Source: Ancylostoma caninum (taxonomy: Eukaryota > Nematoda > Chromadorea > Rhabditida > Ancylostomatidae). Taken from it: a stretch of DNA of 64,000 nt. Shown in pieces: positions 34,201 through 45,392 of the stretch (the stretch's first letter is position 1; the number at the start of each line of letters is the position of its first letter). Made by a program: the position numbers and the translations under genes. Below the pieces are notes generated by a model that did no database searches, was not told the origin of the DNA, and saw only the letters and a list, made by a program, of their open reading frames with translations. The stretch spans positions 6,261,001-6,325,000 of the forward strand of contig JBAJFG010000019.1 in assembly GCA_037903475.1 (NCBI GenBank). The letters run 5' to 3'.

Positions 34201-37200
34201 CCTCCGCCCCCTTGAGAAGGATGCCGCGCAACCGCGCCGCGTGCGCTGGGATCGATGTCGTCTGAAGCCGGAATGATATTTCTGGACACTTTTCTTTCCG
34301 ATTTGATCAAAGATCCTTAAAATCGGGTAGAAAAATTGCTGGAAAAAGCACAATAGCAGCAGAAGGCATCGATTCCGGTGGGCGCGGCGCGATTGCATGG
34401 CGTCCTTCTCGAGGGCGCCGATAGGCTACCGCCATTGCATGTATACTCATGAAAGGCTCCAAAGGGGGACTTAATGCTGAATACCTTTAACTCTTGTAAG
34501 TAGAGCAAAAGAATGAAGGTGAAAATGGTCGGGTTTCATCGGACCCGTTAACGAGATGCATCAACTTCATCTTCTTGTTAGAATCGTAGAGGCCATTGAA
34601 TGACTATGTGCCGTGCGGTAACTTGCGGAGGGTACCCTACTAACCAAGTCAGCGCTTCATCCTTCCGAACATCTCTGGTACCATTGTGATGAACTCGGAG
34701 GGATTGGAGGCTAAGTTTTCTCTCTATTATTCGCTTCCTAGGGGTACTGTAATTTTAGAGTATGTTCTGGTTCTGATACTTGACTGAGGTGGTTTGTGAG
34801 GCCACCTTCGTTCCACATTTGACCCTTTCATCCCTGATGAAGTGAAGTTGCCGAAACGGGTCAAAAAAAGATATCACCACAACCTCATGTTTGGCTACTA
34901 AGTTTATAAATACATACTTGATTATAAGGTCGAGGTTTCGAGATGACCAGTCTGAGACTGCAATAATGTCCAACACCCGGACAAAGCATTTGCGTAAGCA
35001 ACCAAAATGTGAACACATTTGCTCCTATTTTCAGATCGCATTTCCCTCGAATTTTCTTCAAAAGCAATTCCACCGTTGATGGAGTTCAGTCGCTGCCGTT
35101 CGCAAAGCAAAAAGACGACAACGATAGGTCGTACACCGGAAGCATTGGGCCACTTGCAAGAGGCATCAAGAATTTTAGTGAGTCGATTATATTCTGGGGA
35201 AAGGAGAACAACGCGATTCTACAGCGAAACGCAGATGGTATGGTGTGCTTGTGGTATTTGAACGGAAGAATCTAATACTGGAACGGGAGGGTAGAGTCTT
35301 GAAATATATCGGTTCAGTGAAGTGAATGATCGAACACCGTTCTTTGCCAAGATACATTACATGGCTTTCCGAGCTTCAACGCCCGTGGCTAAGCGTTGGC
35401 TCTATTTATACTTCGTCGCGATGCGACCGTCACGCAGATGTAAAAAGAGGCTGATCCTGTGTGCAACCATGCGCATATTACGGTTGCTTTATAGTAGTTG
35501 GCAATTATCCACGCGATGCGACGTCGCATGTAATCTCATGCCGTTTATATCTTCTCTCTGAGAATGAAAAAGGTGTTCTTTCCTTTCATAAATCATTTGA
35601 GTTAAGTGCAACACAGAAGACATTATCTTAATCCTCATATGTGCACGGAATTTTTCATATCATTTGCGATGGTACCCATTATGGATACGTATTTTTGTCT
35701 ATTTTTGATTTTTTAATCTTTGTATTAGGGTATATTTTGGAATTTTTTCGGTGCTTCGGAGAAAATTCGGACTCGGAGAGAAAATCTCGATTCGCTCGAC
35801 CATTCATTTGAATACAAATCGTATTCGTGTAGTGTGATGACGTAGGTGTGAACATTTCTACAAGACCATAGAAAGTTCTGCACTTACACACTATGCATAC
35901 TACGAGGTTTACTTAGTGCAGAGAAGATCAACTATAATTTGTTCTGTCAAGCATAGTAGAGCTGCCATAAATTGAGGATAATGAACAAAAAAAATCATGA
36001 AGAATGCGTATTTCTCAGCGTACGCGTCCACTGGAGCTTGATCCTACTGTAGTACCCAGTGGGTACCATAAAAATTTCACCACTCTCCAGCATATTCTGC
36101 TACATCTCCCCTCGCTAGCGTTCCAATCGCTCCCAGTTCCGTTCGCTCAACAAACGGGGTCTGCTGGAGCGGAATCCTTTGTGGTGAACCGTTACGCTTG
36201 TTGATGCGTTCCTATTCTGCGCGTCATTAAACGGTCGTTTATAACCGCCGTCATTTTCAAGAAACTGGGTGGTAACGATGTTTTCTAGTACTGATTCGTG
36301 TCGATCACGTTTCACGACCTCGCATAAAGACGAATAACGAACGGCTGCTCGAGCGTTGATTTATTAGAATGCGAGAAAAGTTGAGAAATGAGGTGGAAAT
36401 TTTTTTGTGATAATGTAGGTGCGCTATTGCATTTTCATAGGAAACTCTCTCCCTTTCTCTGGTTCCTTCATTGTAAGCTGTATTTTGGAATGAACCAATA
36501 TAATAGTAATAGAATAGCAATTCAAGCGAATACGTACACGATGTCAAATGAGGCTCAAAAATTCGAATTTTCTAAGAAAGAGGACCCTGCAACCGTTATG
36601 CTCCGCTCCAAAAACGACGATAGTTGAGCATAGTACGTGTGCCTGTGACCTGCATTTCTCGCCTGCCTCTCTGAATACGGCACTATTTCTCGCGTTCTCT
36701 CCTTTTCTGATATCTTCACAACTATGTTCACCGGTGGAACACCCTATATCCTCCCTCCAGGGCTTATACATTGACATTTCTGGAAGATTATACCGGATAT
36801 CGTATGATGTAGGGTTTCGGTGCGACTTTCGGATAAAAAAAGAGGAAGAACTCGCCTGTCCAGCCGTGTCACATAATTGGAGTCGGATCGGCTTCTTGTC
36901 GACGCGGACTACCACTGTAATAGAGACGTTGACTTGATTCATGGTGGCATACTTGAGGAAGTTTAGATGGTTTGTGTTATCGCGATCCCTCATCTTTTAG
37001 AAGTACTGATTTTTGGGACTGACTGGATTACCATTTCAGCTTATTCTTTATCCAACTGGAGCAACCAGTGAGCTGTTCAGTTACTTCTCCTCATCATACT
37101 TGCCCTTCTTCAGTGACTCTGCAGTTTTCTTAAATTTTTATCTTGTTATAAGCTCTGTTACTATTATATGTAGATAGTTAAAGGCTACCGCATCGACAGA

Positions 37201-38152
37201 AAGTACCTGCGGTGGTATGCATCAATGTGTTTACACGTGGCTAACATGATCACCTGTAGAGTTCACCTTATTATTGGTATTCATCAGAAAGTTCACCCCT
37301 GACAGTTGGGAAAAGTACCAAGTAATCTATATCTGTGTACTAGTGGCAGGTAGACAATACTCTAAAACTTCACCCCTATGGTGCAGACACCATAAGTCGT
37401 AAGTGTGAGGTAGGCGTAGGCCTTGGGATGAACGCGTAATGAATCTCTATAAATGTCTGTCTGTCTGTCTGTTTTAGGACAGAATAATGGTAGAATAATT
37501 CGAAATTCGAAAGTGCTATTTTGGATATGTCTAAAATCCGTTTGTTTGATCGAGAGGGAGCAAAACAATCCTTTAGGGATGATGAGGAAGCATCTGGGTC
37601 ACTCTCTCCCTTGTGAACACTAAAATTGTTCGGATCTAGTCCTAAATGAATAATTTAAAGACAGCACTCACGGAAATTTTAGGGTCGAAGATTTCGCGGT
37701 ATATCGGGGTTTTTACGGATGATGAACTCATTGACTTATTGATTTTTATTCGGCCTTGAATATGCTATGTGGGAATCTTTATCTGTTGTCAGATGTTAGG
37801 TCCTTAATCAGTTGGGTTGTTAAGAAAGATGTTTGATCAGCACACATTTAAGTAAGTCGCTGCATTTTATTTATAAATGTCCTATGAACATAAAGAACGA
37901 CATACTTATCGCCAAAAAGTTGAATTGAAGCGCAACACTTTCTATTTCTTAATTTCTCGAAAATATGAGAATTTTGTCCGCTGGATCAATGATTTCTCGA
38001 TGCTTACCTGAATAGTTATCGAAGGCAGTAGGAACATAATTCTGTGGATAGCCATTCGTTGTGTAAGACACTATCAACGAGGTCTTGCCTACCGCAGCGT
38101 CCCCCACTAGAACGCACTTCAGCGTTCGCACCGGCTCAGTCGAGTCCGTCAT
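31279..38152 (-). CDS. chw-1: Rho-family GTPase, CHW-1/RhoU (Wrch) type
   Basis: Five minus-strand exons chain in phase to 207 residues: 38152-38008, 36914-36856, 32501-32357, 31613-31471 and 31410-31279 (TGA). All small-GTPase motifs are present: P-loop GDAAVGKT (17-24), switch [10 protein letters not shown] with Thr42, DTAGQ (64-68), GTQVD (121-125) and ECSAL (153-157). The switch I/YTTNGYP context matches RhoU/Wrch and Cdc42 relatives, which act in polarity, actin and axon-guidance signalling at membranes. The residue equivalent to Ras Gly12 is Ala19. Between LR (126-127) and ECSA the chain is about ten residues shorter than Cdc42, so the Rho insert helix is largely missing, and the C-terminus (ITRKLI) has no CAAX cysteine. 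Exon 2 ends in a GC donor (CAG|GCGAGT). A TTTTTCAG acceptor abuts the ATG, as for spliced-leader addition. Intron 2 is 4.4 kb and holds other elements. The identity is strong; the symbol follows the C. elegans orthologue. Confidence 0.9.
32981..33805 (+). CDS. Small secreted cysteine-rich peptide nested in the chw-1 intron
   Basis: Three plus-strand exons: 32981-33042 (donor GTGAGT), 33624-33677 (donor GTTTTT) and 33754-33805 (acceptor CTTCTTTTGTAG, TAG stop) give 55 residues in phase. Exon 1 encodes a signal peptide ([21 protein letters not shown] begins it, basic then hydrophobic). The mature part has four cysteines spaced C-x6-C-x5-C-x9-C within [10 protein letters not shown] and [12 protein letters not shown]. 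An AATAAA at 33963 lies 158 bases after the stop. The first intron holds a truncated TTAA-MITE. The weak point is the acceptor of exon 2 (TTTTAAAAAG). It is antisense to chw-1 and entirely within its intron 2. No family is recognised; two disulfides are plausible, and the role is unknown. Confidence 0.45.
33163..33545. mobile_element. Truncated TTAA-MITE (copy 1)
   Basis: Starts TTAAAGGCAGGGCCCACCTC like the intact copies at 48223 and 51730, and shares AGCCAGCACAGCTTGGAGCG with the latter. The right terminal repeat is missing, so about 65 bp were lost. It lies in the intron of the small secreted peptide gene. Confidence 0.65.
34186..34436. repeat. Palindromic GC-rich MITE
   Basis: Arms of about 80 bp: CTTGAGAAGGATGCCGCGCA with ACCGCGCCGCG and GGGATCGATG at the left, and reversed CTCGAGAAGGACGCCATGCA with ATCGCGCCGCG and GGAATCGATG at the right, around a loop near 34290-34330. 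It lies in chw-1 intron 2. The 106-codon minus-strand frame over it is incidental. Confidence 0.65.
35080..35561 (+). CDS. Possible two-exon ORF in chw-1 intron 2
   Basis: An ATG at 35080 opens a basic frame ([20 protein letters not shown]) up to a possible donor GTGTGC at about 35240. An acceptor ATATCGGTTCAG near 35308 reopens a frame ([20 protein letters not shown]) to TGA at 35561. The phases can be made to agree, but the donor is weak and open frames of this size are expected by chance. Confidence 0.2.
37454..37472. repeat. (TGTC)n microsatellite
   Basis: Four to five perfect TGTC units in chw-1 intron 1. Confidence 0.85.
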
Positions 38153-38161
38153 CTGAAAAAG
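38153..38161 (-). promoter_or_regulatory. chw-1: Probable trans-splice acceptor of chw-1
   Basis: On the minus strand CCTTTTTCAG abuts the chw-1 ATG with no 5' UTR between them. In nematodes this arrangement usually marks spliced-leader addition. A cis-spliced 5' UTR exon further upstream would look the same, so this is inference. Confidence 0.5.
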
Positions 38162-40316
38162 GGGAGATAGAACACTGATGGTTATGTTTGGCTGTTAGTG
38201 GTACGATAACTGGAGAGAACCTCAGGAGCGAAACGAGGCCAAGCTATTCTTCAAAAATTAGCCGTAAGGCTTCGACATACGGTACTGCAGACGGGTAGAT
38301 TGTACGTATCAGTGCATTGAACAGTATTCTGGATTTAATGACAGATTTCTAAGAATTGCCAACCGAGTGAAACTGGTAGAATTAAGGAATTCTCCCTGTG
38401 TCCCGCCGGAAACAATTCACGAACATTATTTATTTAACCCAGTTGCGGACGGGCATCACACCGGTAAGCCGTCCTTTCTTTGGCCGCGTAGTACGATTCA
38501 ACTCATCTTCAAGTCTCATTATTGTTATTGGTTTTCTTGGATAAACAATGCGATAGTAACTAAGATTAGAATGTTTATGAAAATCGAAGAGGATAGAAAG
38601 AAGCACAGGGGTGGACGTGCTAAAAACGTCGCGGTTGTCAACGGGGTTAAAGCGATAGGGTTATACCCCGCGCGGAGTCTAGCATCCTACGTCAGCGTCA
38701 CCAGCGACATTGGTTCCTATGGCTATCGATTTTGGGTGGGTGTCGTTGACATCGCTACTGCAATAGCTACGTACAATTGGAGCAAAATAGTTGTAGCCAG
38801 AGCGACTGCCACACAAAATGTCATATTTTACGTAGAGTTTAGCGATGGCTAACGAGTGTAAGCATCATGCACTCGATGGTCAATAAGTAAACGCATTCTC
38901 GGAGGTGGAATTTGAAAAAAAGTATAGAGGCGGATGGAATGACTAAAATCAATAAGAGCTGGACTCGAATCAAGCACACCAAATAACTCTGTTTTGTCGA
39001 ATTTCGCTGTGTGCTCTATATCTCGAACACCTCTTAAAATATCCGACTCGCATTATTGACTCAAAAGTTCACTCAATGGGCACACTAAACTGCTCGGAAC
39101 TCAAATCAGTTTCCAGCTCCTATTGAATCTCATCGACTCAAATGTCCACAAGCCACATTTGGAACTGTAGTGAAAATTTAACAAATGGACAAATGGAACG
39201 CTAGTGTCTGTGTGGCGTTTTGACAAAAACAGAAATGAAAATATGCAAAAATAAAGAACACCGTGAGAAGAGGAGAAAACTTGGTAAATTTAATTGGAAA
39301 ATCTACTAACTCATAACATGCAATACGTCATCCGTTTGCGCAACTTTCGGGAGTGGAGGGGAGGACGAATGTGGGCATGCAGTTGTGAAACTAAGAGAAG
39401 ATTAATGTTGCTCTTGCCTCTCATAAAAGGTCTCAGTTCGAAAGTGATGATTCTATGGGGCATACATATACTTTGTTGAAAAATTATACTCGGCTGTCTT
39501 CGCATTCACACCTCTCGACCGTGTTAAAATTTTTCGAGGACATTTATCTTGAAGAGCGTTTCATAGCGGGTCTTTATGCATCATGACTTGCTCTGTTTCC
39601 ATCAACTTCCGATTTTGAAGAAAACTGGAGGTTGACAGGTCAAAATTCTGGAATTTTCTTCTGCATGTCACACACCTTCGGATGAACGATATCGCGAGTA
39701 GATTTGTACCCAATTCTATGTAGCTCTCTCAGAAACATTTGCTCGTCACTCGGCTCACTCCGTGGAAAAACTGGCTCTTCAAAATACTCTCAAATTTGGA
39801 TAACTGAACCGAAATTAAGACCTTCGATGGAACCCATTTCCAAATCTGAATTTGGATATCCTTCAAATTACCGCCTCATGGTTAAGGCTGACACTACCAG
39901 AATATTGTTTGTTACTTAGACCAATCATTCCTCAGAGAAGGAAAAGTTCAAGAAGTTTAAGGGAACCAAAATTTGGATGGGTCGTCATTTTGACCCAGAG
40001 AAAACCGAACTCTTTCAGCAGAGCTTTGGTTGCTTGTGTGGAAGAAGGTGGAGAGTAACTATTAACGAGAAAGTATCTCTTAAATTGGGCTGCTGAAGTT
40101 TTGTTTTGACAAAATTTTATTTGCTTCTTAAACGGAGGTTTATATTTCCTCAACCGATTATTTAGCCCTATGATTTAGAACTGGGGATGGATAGATATAG
40201 TAGTGCACTAGGAAGCAATTTCTTATGTGAACACACAGATGAGAGTATGCACTTAGCTGTGAAAAAGATGAGCTCAAAACTTGCACACATCAAATCTAGT
40301 GCTCGCATATGAAACT
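38162..40316. other. Upstream flank of chw-1, no firm gene
   Basis: A 161-codon plus-strand frame (38367-38852) opens only from a GTG; the first ATG gives MFMKIEEDRKKHRGG near 38569. It lacks splice or poly(A) support. Another frame (39294-39479) contains VIRLRNFREWRGGRMW. Either may be an exon fragment, but neither is called. Confidence 0.35.
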
Positions 40317-40514
40317 ATGATAGGAATGGATGAGTCTTATTGTTTGTGGGTGCACAAAGAACATGAGGCTATTAAGCAAAGACACGGAAGGCCACCTGCA
40401 CAGGAAGCAGGACTGGACGAGAACAGTAGTGTTCTGTCAATATTTGAATTCTTTTTAATGAGTGACTGCGCGTTCAGACCAGCGTGCAGACACGACAACT
40501 GTTTTTTGACTTGA
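40317..40514 (+). CDS. Possible 65-residue ORF
   Basis: An ATG at 40317 leads a frame to TGA at 40514 with mixed, protein-like composition (GMDESYCLWVHKEHEAIKQR, GRPPAQEAGLDENSSV) and three cysteines in its last third. No signal peptide, acceptor or poly(A) signal fits well. It may be an internal exon, since the frame is open upstream of the ATG, or chance. Confidence 0.22.
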   Translation: MIGMDESYCLWVHKEHEAIKQRHGRPPAQEAGLDENSSVLSIFEFFLMSDCAFRPACRHDNCFLT

Positions 40515-42982
40515 TCTTGTGGTAGAGTTGGAATTATGAGAAAGATTTCGAGCGCCTTACATTCTTTACATTTAGTCTGACCTTCTGGTTTTTAATGAAA
40601 ATGTTATGACAAAATGAGAATGTTCTGGTGTCCGAGGATGATTCGCAATGTGGAGTTAGTGTGAAAGGATGAGCGCTCCAGCGAAATGCACCAAATATGA
40701 GAAAAAAACGGAAGGTGGAAATGGGAAAAATGAAGGTGAAAATGCGTAAAACATCAAAAGTTCAGAAAGCAATGCGCGCAACAGAAAACGTGATAGAGGC
40801 AAGATGAAACTGAAGATGAAGTCTCCGTACTAACTTCCACTAAAATAAATGCAAAAGAAATGAAAGGATAAATTTTCAAGCCTCTTCAGCATTGGCTGGT
40901 ATTATATATCATAATGCCAAAGGAGAAATTCAGTTGCGAAAAAAATTGTCCCTGATTGCATTTTCAAGATATCTTGCTGCGTGTGGATCTCAGATCCGAT
41001 TTTCTTATGAAACAAATATAAGGTTGAGCGAATATTAGGAAAGATCACGGGAACAGGTATGTGGTCGAGTTCAGAAGAGTAAGTAAGAGTGCAGTGTAAG
41101 TGAAAGTTTCCAGACAAATTCATCTTCAAGACAAGTTTCCGTTCCTGCCTGTGGACCGACTGGTTGTCAAGAGCTGTCATTTCCTTTGAAAACTTGAGAA
41201 ATTTGAACATTATGCGAGGTTTTTTCTAGCCTCAAATAGGAGGATCTGGGGAGAAGAATGAAAATTTCTGATAATTGACCAATTATGCACCAAGAAATAG
41301 TGCCAGCATACTCATAATCAAAGCCTTCAGGATTTTGTGAAGTAGTACCCGCAGGCAAATCCTATTTTTCGCAGGCAGCCGTTCTAAATTTCTTCGTCTC
41401 ACCTGTCAGTAGCAATCTAAACAGCTGAGATTTATCTATTTATTTTATTTATTAATTCATGCAATTCAATAAGGTGCGGCAACACAAAGAAGCAAGATTT
41501 TGTGCTTCACTAAAAAATTAAATATAATTATGAACAGCAAGCCTTCATCAAGATTTCGAGCTTGTATCTGGATCAGAGGTCTAGTTATTTCTACAAAAAA
41601 CAAACCCGGACGAGTGATGGTGCATCAAATGCATCTCAGTTCAAGAAAAAGAAACATGGATTTTTGCAAAACTTGAATGTTATGTAGATTTTTTCCCATA
41701 AGTTTGCTTAACATTGGCTAGGAAAAATTCAAAATTTCACCGTTTGACCTTTCATCCACAACATTTTCCTGGACAGAGCTTAAATTTCTATCTTGAGCCT
41801 CTGGAAGCCAATATACAACGCAGCTACACTTCTGTTCTAATATAGTTTTGAACATAGCTAAATAATACGTGCATGGAGATGATGAGCGAAGAGAGCGACT
41901 ACCATATTCGCAGAAGTAAACGATGGCATACTATGGCTGATAGAACAAAAACTCTCATGAGAAGCCACAAACTGGCTGAAAACTCATACCCATGCTGAAG
42001 CCATCTAGCACCACCTCTACATGAGTGTCTTCTTCTAAAAAAAAAACGGGCTTTCAAGAACATGTCCTTGAAGCGAAACGAGAAAGTGAGGAGCTAGTCA
42101 CGCCCACTGATGAGCTGGGCCTGGATGCATCATAGGTACCACATAGTAAACGTGTTAGCGTACCCAAATTTACCCTTTGCACGGGACCCATCAACATTTT
42201 TACCCGTACGACTACACGGAACTATTCATGCATGGGACCTTTCCATAAATTACATATATGAAGCCATCCTAAACGATGATGCGGATGAGGGAAATCTAGA
42301 GGGAGCGCAGCCAATTGGCAGCCACGCTTATTCGGCTAGCTATATTTGATCTTTTTTTAAATTTACTTTCCTTTCTACCACTTTACGACCCTTCCTACAA
42401 TTACCTTCCCCTCCGGCGATGCTAAAATCTCATCAGCCTCATCCACTCCATCGTTTTAGAGGGACTGTACATCATCCTTGTAAGGTGCGTGCAACATTTT
42501 TGGTTCAAAAGGTTTGGTTTGGTTTTTGGTTTTTTGGAGGTTCACAAGCGGTATTAACCCTCACTCTCATGGAATGTTCATCTCGAGAAAAGAACCTTTG
42601 TGACACAATAATAAACGCAACAAAATACCGACAAATCTGACAATTTTTCTCTGAAAAGGGGAAAAAAGCCATGTGAGATGGACAGTCGTAACTGGCTTGT
42701 ACGTGGATATCATCACATGTTTTTTTCTTCACTAAAGAATCTCTTCTATGCTGATGCCGTTTATCAGTGGCAACCGGTCTGGCCAAGCCGGTTTTCGGAC
42801 GTCCGGAGGACGAAATTCCCAATGTTTTTGTTGTGATCTATACCCTGCCTCCTTACTCGCATTTATAATATTCTGCAAATCAACCTCCAAGCTGGAGGGA
42901 ATCATTGAAACGCGGCAGTAAGCAAGTTCAGAGGCCCAACTTGAAGTAAAGTACATGCATAAGCCGCTGCTAAGCGAGGAAT
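40515..42982. other. AT-rich stretch with isolated exon-like frames
   Basis: A minus-strand frame at 40902-41170 (QERKLVLKMNLSGNFHLHC) and one at 42732-42950 (SMIPSSLEVDLQNIINASKE) look protein-like but could not be joined to neighbours. Around 41430-41460 is a TTTATT-rich low-complexity run. Confidence 0.35.
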
Positions 42983-43291
42983 ATGTGTGCACTTGATGAA
43001 AAGTGGATGCGAAGCGAAGATCTAGAAGGCAGTTTTATCGAGAATCTCGTGTTCTCAAGAGATCAGCATGTCGATTTTAAAAGAGGAGCGATGGCAAGGA
43101 TCCGTGGAAAGTACCCCCACGGATTAACAGAAATACCTAAGGATTCGCTGTCGTCATGGCAAGGCATAAACAAGTGTGGAAAAAAACGGCATAGCTGCAG
43201 CTATCCGAGAGCCTCCGGTTACTGGAAAACTAAGCCAATAGAAGTGCTGCTGGGGTGTACGCGAAACAATGGAAACAATGGAGGCAATTAA
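42983..43291 (+). CDS. Unrecognised 102-residue ORF
   Basis: The ATG at 42983 follows an in-frame TAA four codons upstream, so the start is fixed unless a splice intervenes. The frame runs to TAA at 43291 with protein-like composition (DEKWMRSEDLEGSFIENLVF, FKRGAMARIRGKYPHGL, SYPRASGYWKTKPIEVLLGC) and an asparagine/glycine tail. It contains four cysteines and no signal peptide. No poly(A) signal or good acceptor was identified. It is longer than most chance frames, but the family is unknown. Confidence 0.35.
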   Translation: MCALDEKWMRSEDLEGSFIENLVFSRDQHVDFKRGAMARIRGKYPHGLTEIPKDSLSSWQGINKCGKKRHSCSYPRASGYWKTKPIEVLLGCTRNNGNNGGN

Positions 43292-43817
43292 GCACTTAGA
43301 CAGATTCCCTCACGAAATGACGCACTGCTTAATGGTTTTCAGTGTGGGGCTATCAATTAAAGTAGGGTGATTCATTAGAGATATGCAGTCCGTGTTGCAA
43401 ATCGCTGTTTTTTTTTGCTTCGAGGAGCAGAAACGAAATCGCTTAGGAAAGCTATGAATTTGCTAGAAGAATAAAAAATACACTTGCCGGGGCAAAACTC
43501 TCTTTTCAAAGGCAGATATCGTGCAAATTTAGATGTAGATGAGGCAGCAAAACCTTTAGAAAATAGTACTTCTAGGACACGTGCGAGAAAAGGCATTAGG
43601 AGTTAACAAATTTGGATAAAATAGAAGTTCCAAATAGGAAGGTGATTGAATTAGAAGGAAAGAAGAATTTCCAAGCCAGAATTCCTTGAAAAATAGAACC
43701 AAGGGGAATCTACTCGTTATTTCAAAAGTTTGCCTAGTACCGTTCGCAATGGTGAAAAATGTTGATGTTATTAAATTCTGCAAAACCCCGCACTTTCTCT
43801 TAGTTAATGCAGCTCAC
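43292..43817 (+). other. Frame-shifted coding-like fragments
   Basis: Two protein-like pieces occur in different plus frames: about 43490-43597 (GRYRANLDVDEAAKPLENST, ending TAA) and about 43600-43690 (NLDKIEVPNRKVIELEGKKN, ending TGA). They read like one ancestral frame broken by a shift, or exons whose junctions I could not find. Confidence 0.3.
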
Positions 43818-44327
43818 ATGATGTTCAAGATTAAGAGAAAAGGCTTTTTATTCCTAAGCCTCCGGCTTTTATTCTCGTTGTTCAGTGAAATAATCCCTAT
43901 TACGTCAATAAACCAGCCGAAGTGCTCATCCGATCTAATGCGGGAAGCAAATAAAATTAGCGACAATAGGAATAGCCGCGGAGAAGAAATGCGAATGATT
44001 GTCCGTGCAATCAGGATGAGCGAGTATTTGTTTGAAAAACTCTATAAGCGGAACATTTCGTAGTATGCGCAACGCGAATGGCATGCATATGGCGAACAGA
44101 TGGGAGAATTCAGGAAAAATGACGATCTAAGCGGTCTCCAACAGGCCTCCGATCAAATAGTAGTGCAGAGAAGCCGTCATCTCTGCCCGAAACTTTTCCG
44201 GCTGTCACACCCGGAGGAGATCTTTCATACGAAAGCTATGTGTGCGGTCGTGGTTAAACTGCGGCAATGCATGAGAAATAGCGGCAGGTTTGAGAGTAAC
44301 AAACACCCGGTGCTCGATGCTTTCTGA
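43818..44327 (+). CDS. Secreted protein ORF interrupted by one in-frame TAG
   Basis: ATG-ATG at 43818 starts a frame with a clear signal peptide (FKIKRKGFLFLSLRLLFSLF). It reaches TAG at 44061-44063 after 81 codons and then stays open in the same frame for 87 more codons to TGA at 44327. Both halves have protein-like composition (EANKISDNRNSRGEEMRMIV before, ASDQIVVQRSRHLCPKLFRL and VVVKLRQCMRNSGRFESNK after), and one cysteine lies before the stop and three after. No intron that removes the TAG and keeps the frame was found. A splice acceptor (CTTTCTCTTAG) precedes the ATG. It could be a young pseudogene, a readthrough gene, an assembly error, or an 81-residue gene followed by an unrelated frame. 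Confidence 0.45.
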
Positions 44328-44371
44328 GTATGCGAAGAAGTCAAAAACAAATGAGCCATCGCTCCTCCACC

Positions 44372-44779
44372 TACAGGGTGGCGCATAATTATTGTCCTAC
44401 AATAAAAAAACCGGACAGAAATCGTATGAGATTTCATTCTCCAACGACCTCTTCAGGGATGAATCTCTACCACGTAAGGAAACGCTGGGAGAGAAGGCCT
44501 GTCTGGAAAAAAATAGACCAACATTCAATCTCTTATGATGTCACCGGAGGAAGCTCAGAGACCAGACCCGAAAAATCACGAACGGCCCACAGTGATGAAA
44601 TATACTAAGCGTCTGATGCCTGTGACCTGCGCCAAAAGAGAGGAGATCGAGTGAGACCAACATTTTTCTCTTTGCTGTAGGATAGTTAACAGCCCCTGGA
44701 GAGGTCCGCCGCAAGTGTGCTTTTGTACTTTCTCTGTGTCCTTTTTTATAATGGGATAGTAATTATGCGTCACCCTGTA
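44372..44779. mobile_element. 408-bp MITE (TACAGGGTGRCGCATAATTA termini)
   Basis: The left end TACAGGGTGGCGCATAATTA and the right end, reversed, TACAGGGTGACGCATAATTA are flanked by TA, as in mariner-derived MITEs. No coding capacity. It lies 45 bp downstream of the preceding ORF. Confidence 0.8.
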
Positions 44780-45392
44780 CGTTACCCTCTATCTAATAAC
44801 TTCACTGAAAACTGATATTGGATCATCCATTCTTCTACAACGATCTTTTTGCTTATTAGTTTTATAGCCATAAACTGTTCCAATTTATTGAAAGATAACG
44901 GAGGTCATGAACAATTCCGGCGAGATCCTAGGCTTCCGGGTGTCGAGCTTTTTCAAATAGCGGACGAGCTTTTCGAGCAAATCAACTAGACTGGGAGCAC
45001 TTCTATATTGCAATTTCTTCAAATAATAAAAACAGTCGAGTTATTCGAAAGCCCCGACCACTCAAGAACTCAATGTTCCTCTTGTTCTGTACTGCTGTGA
45101 TCGTACATGTAACTTGAAGTGTTATGTAATGATGTCAAGCCAAAATTACTACGCTCCTGATCTACTCGAAAAACGAAATTTAAAGAAAAAATCAGGCACT
45201 TCTTCTACTAATAATTGGTAAAAATGCGGAATATCCTGTTACATTCAGCTATTCTTGTTATCGATGACTGATAAATGTTGAACTTCATAATGCGTCGAGT
45301 AGAAACCCTCACAGCATTTCCTGGCAGCTATCCTTCCCTCTATTGTTGCCATTCCTCGGCAGTTGTTGCTATGAGGAGGAAAGCTTGAGCAG
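44780..45392. other. Intergenic, nothing recognised
   Basis: No repeat or exon chain was identified here beyond the 3' flank of the next gene. Confidence 0.4.

Noticed and set aside
36115..36350. Open minus-strand frame with [15 protein letters not shown] in chw-1 intron 2
   Set aside because: It is on the chw-1 strand but would break the GTPase domain if included; the exons on either side join directly in phase.
38367..38852. 161-codon plus-strand ORF upstream of chw-1
   Set aside because: It opens from GTG, has no nearby ATG, splice site or poly(A) signal, and one such frame is near chance expectation in 64 kb.
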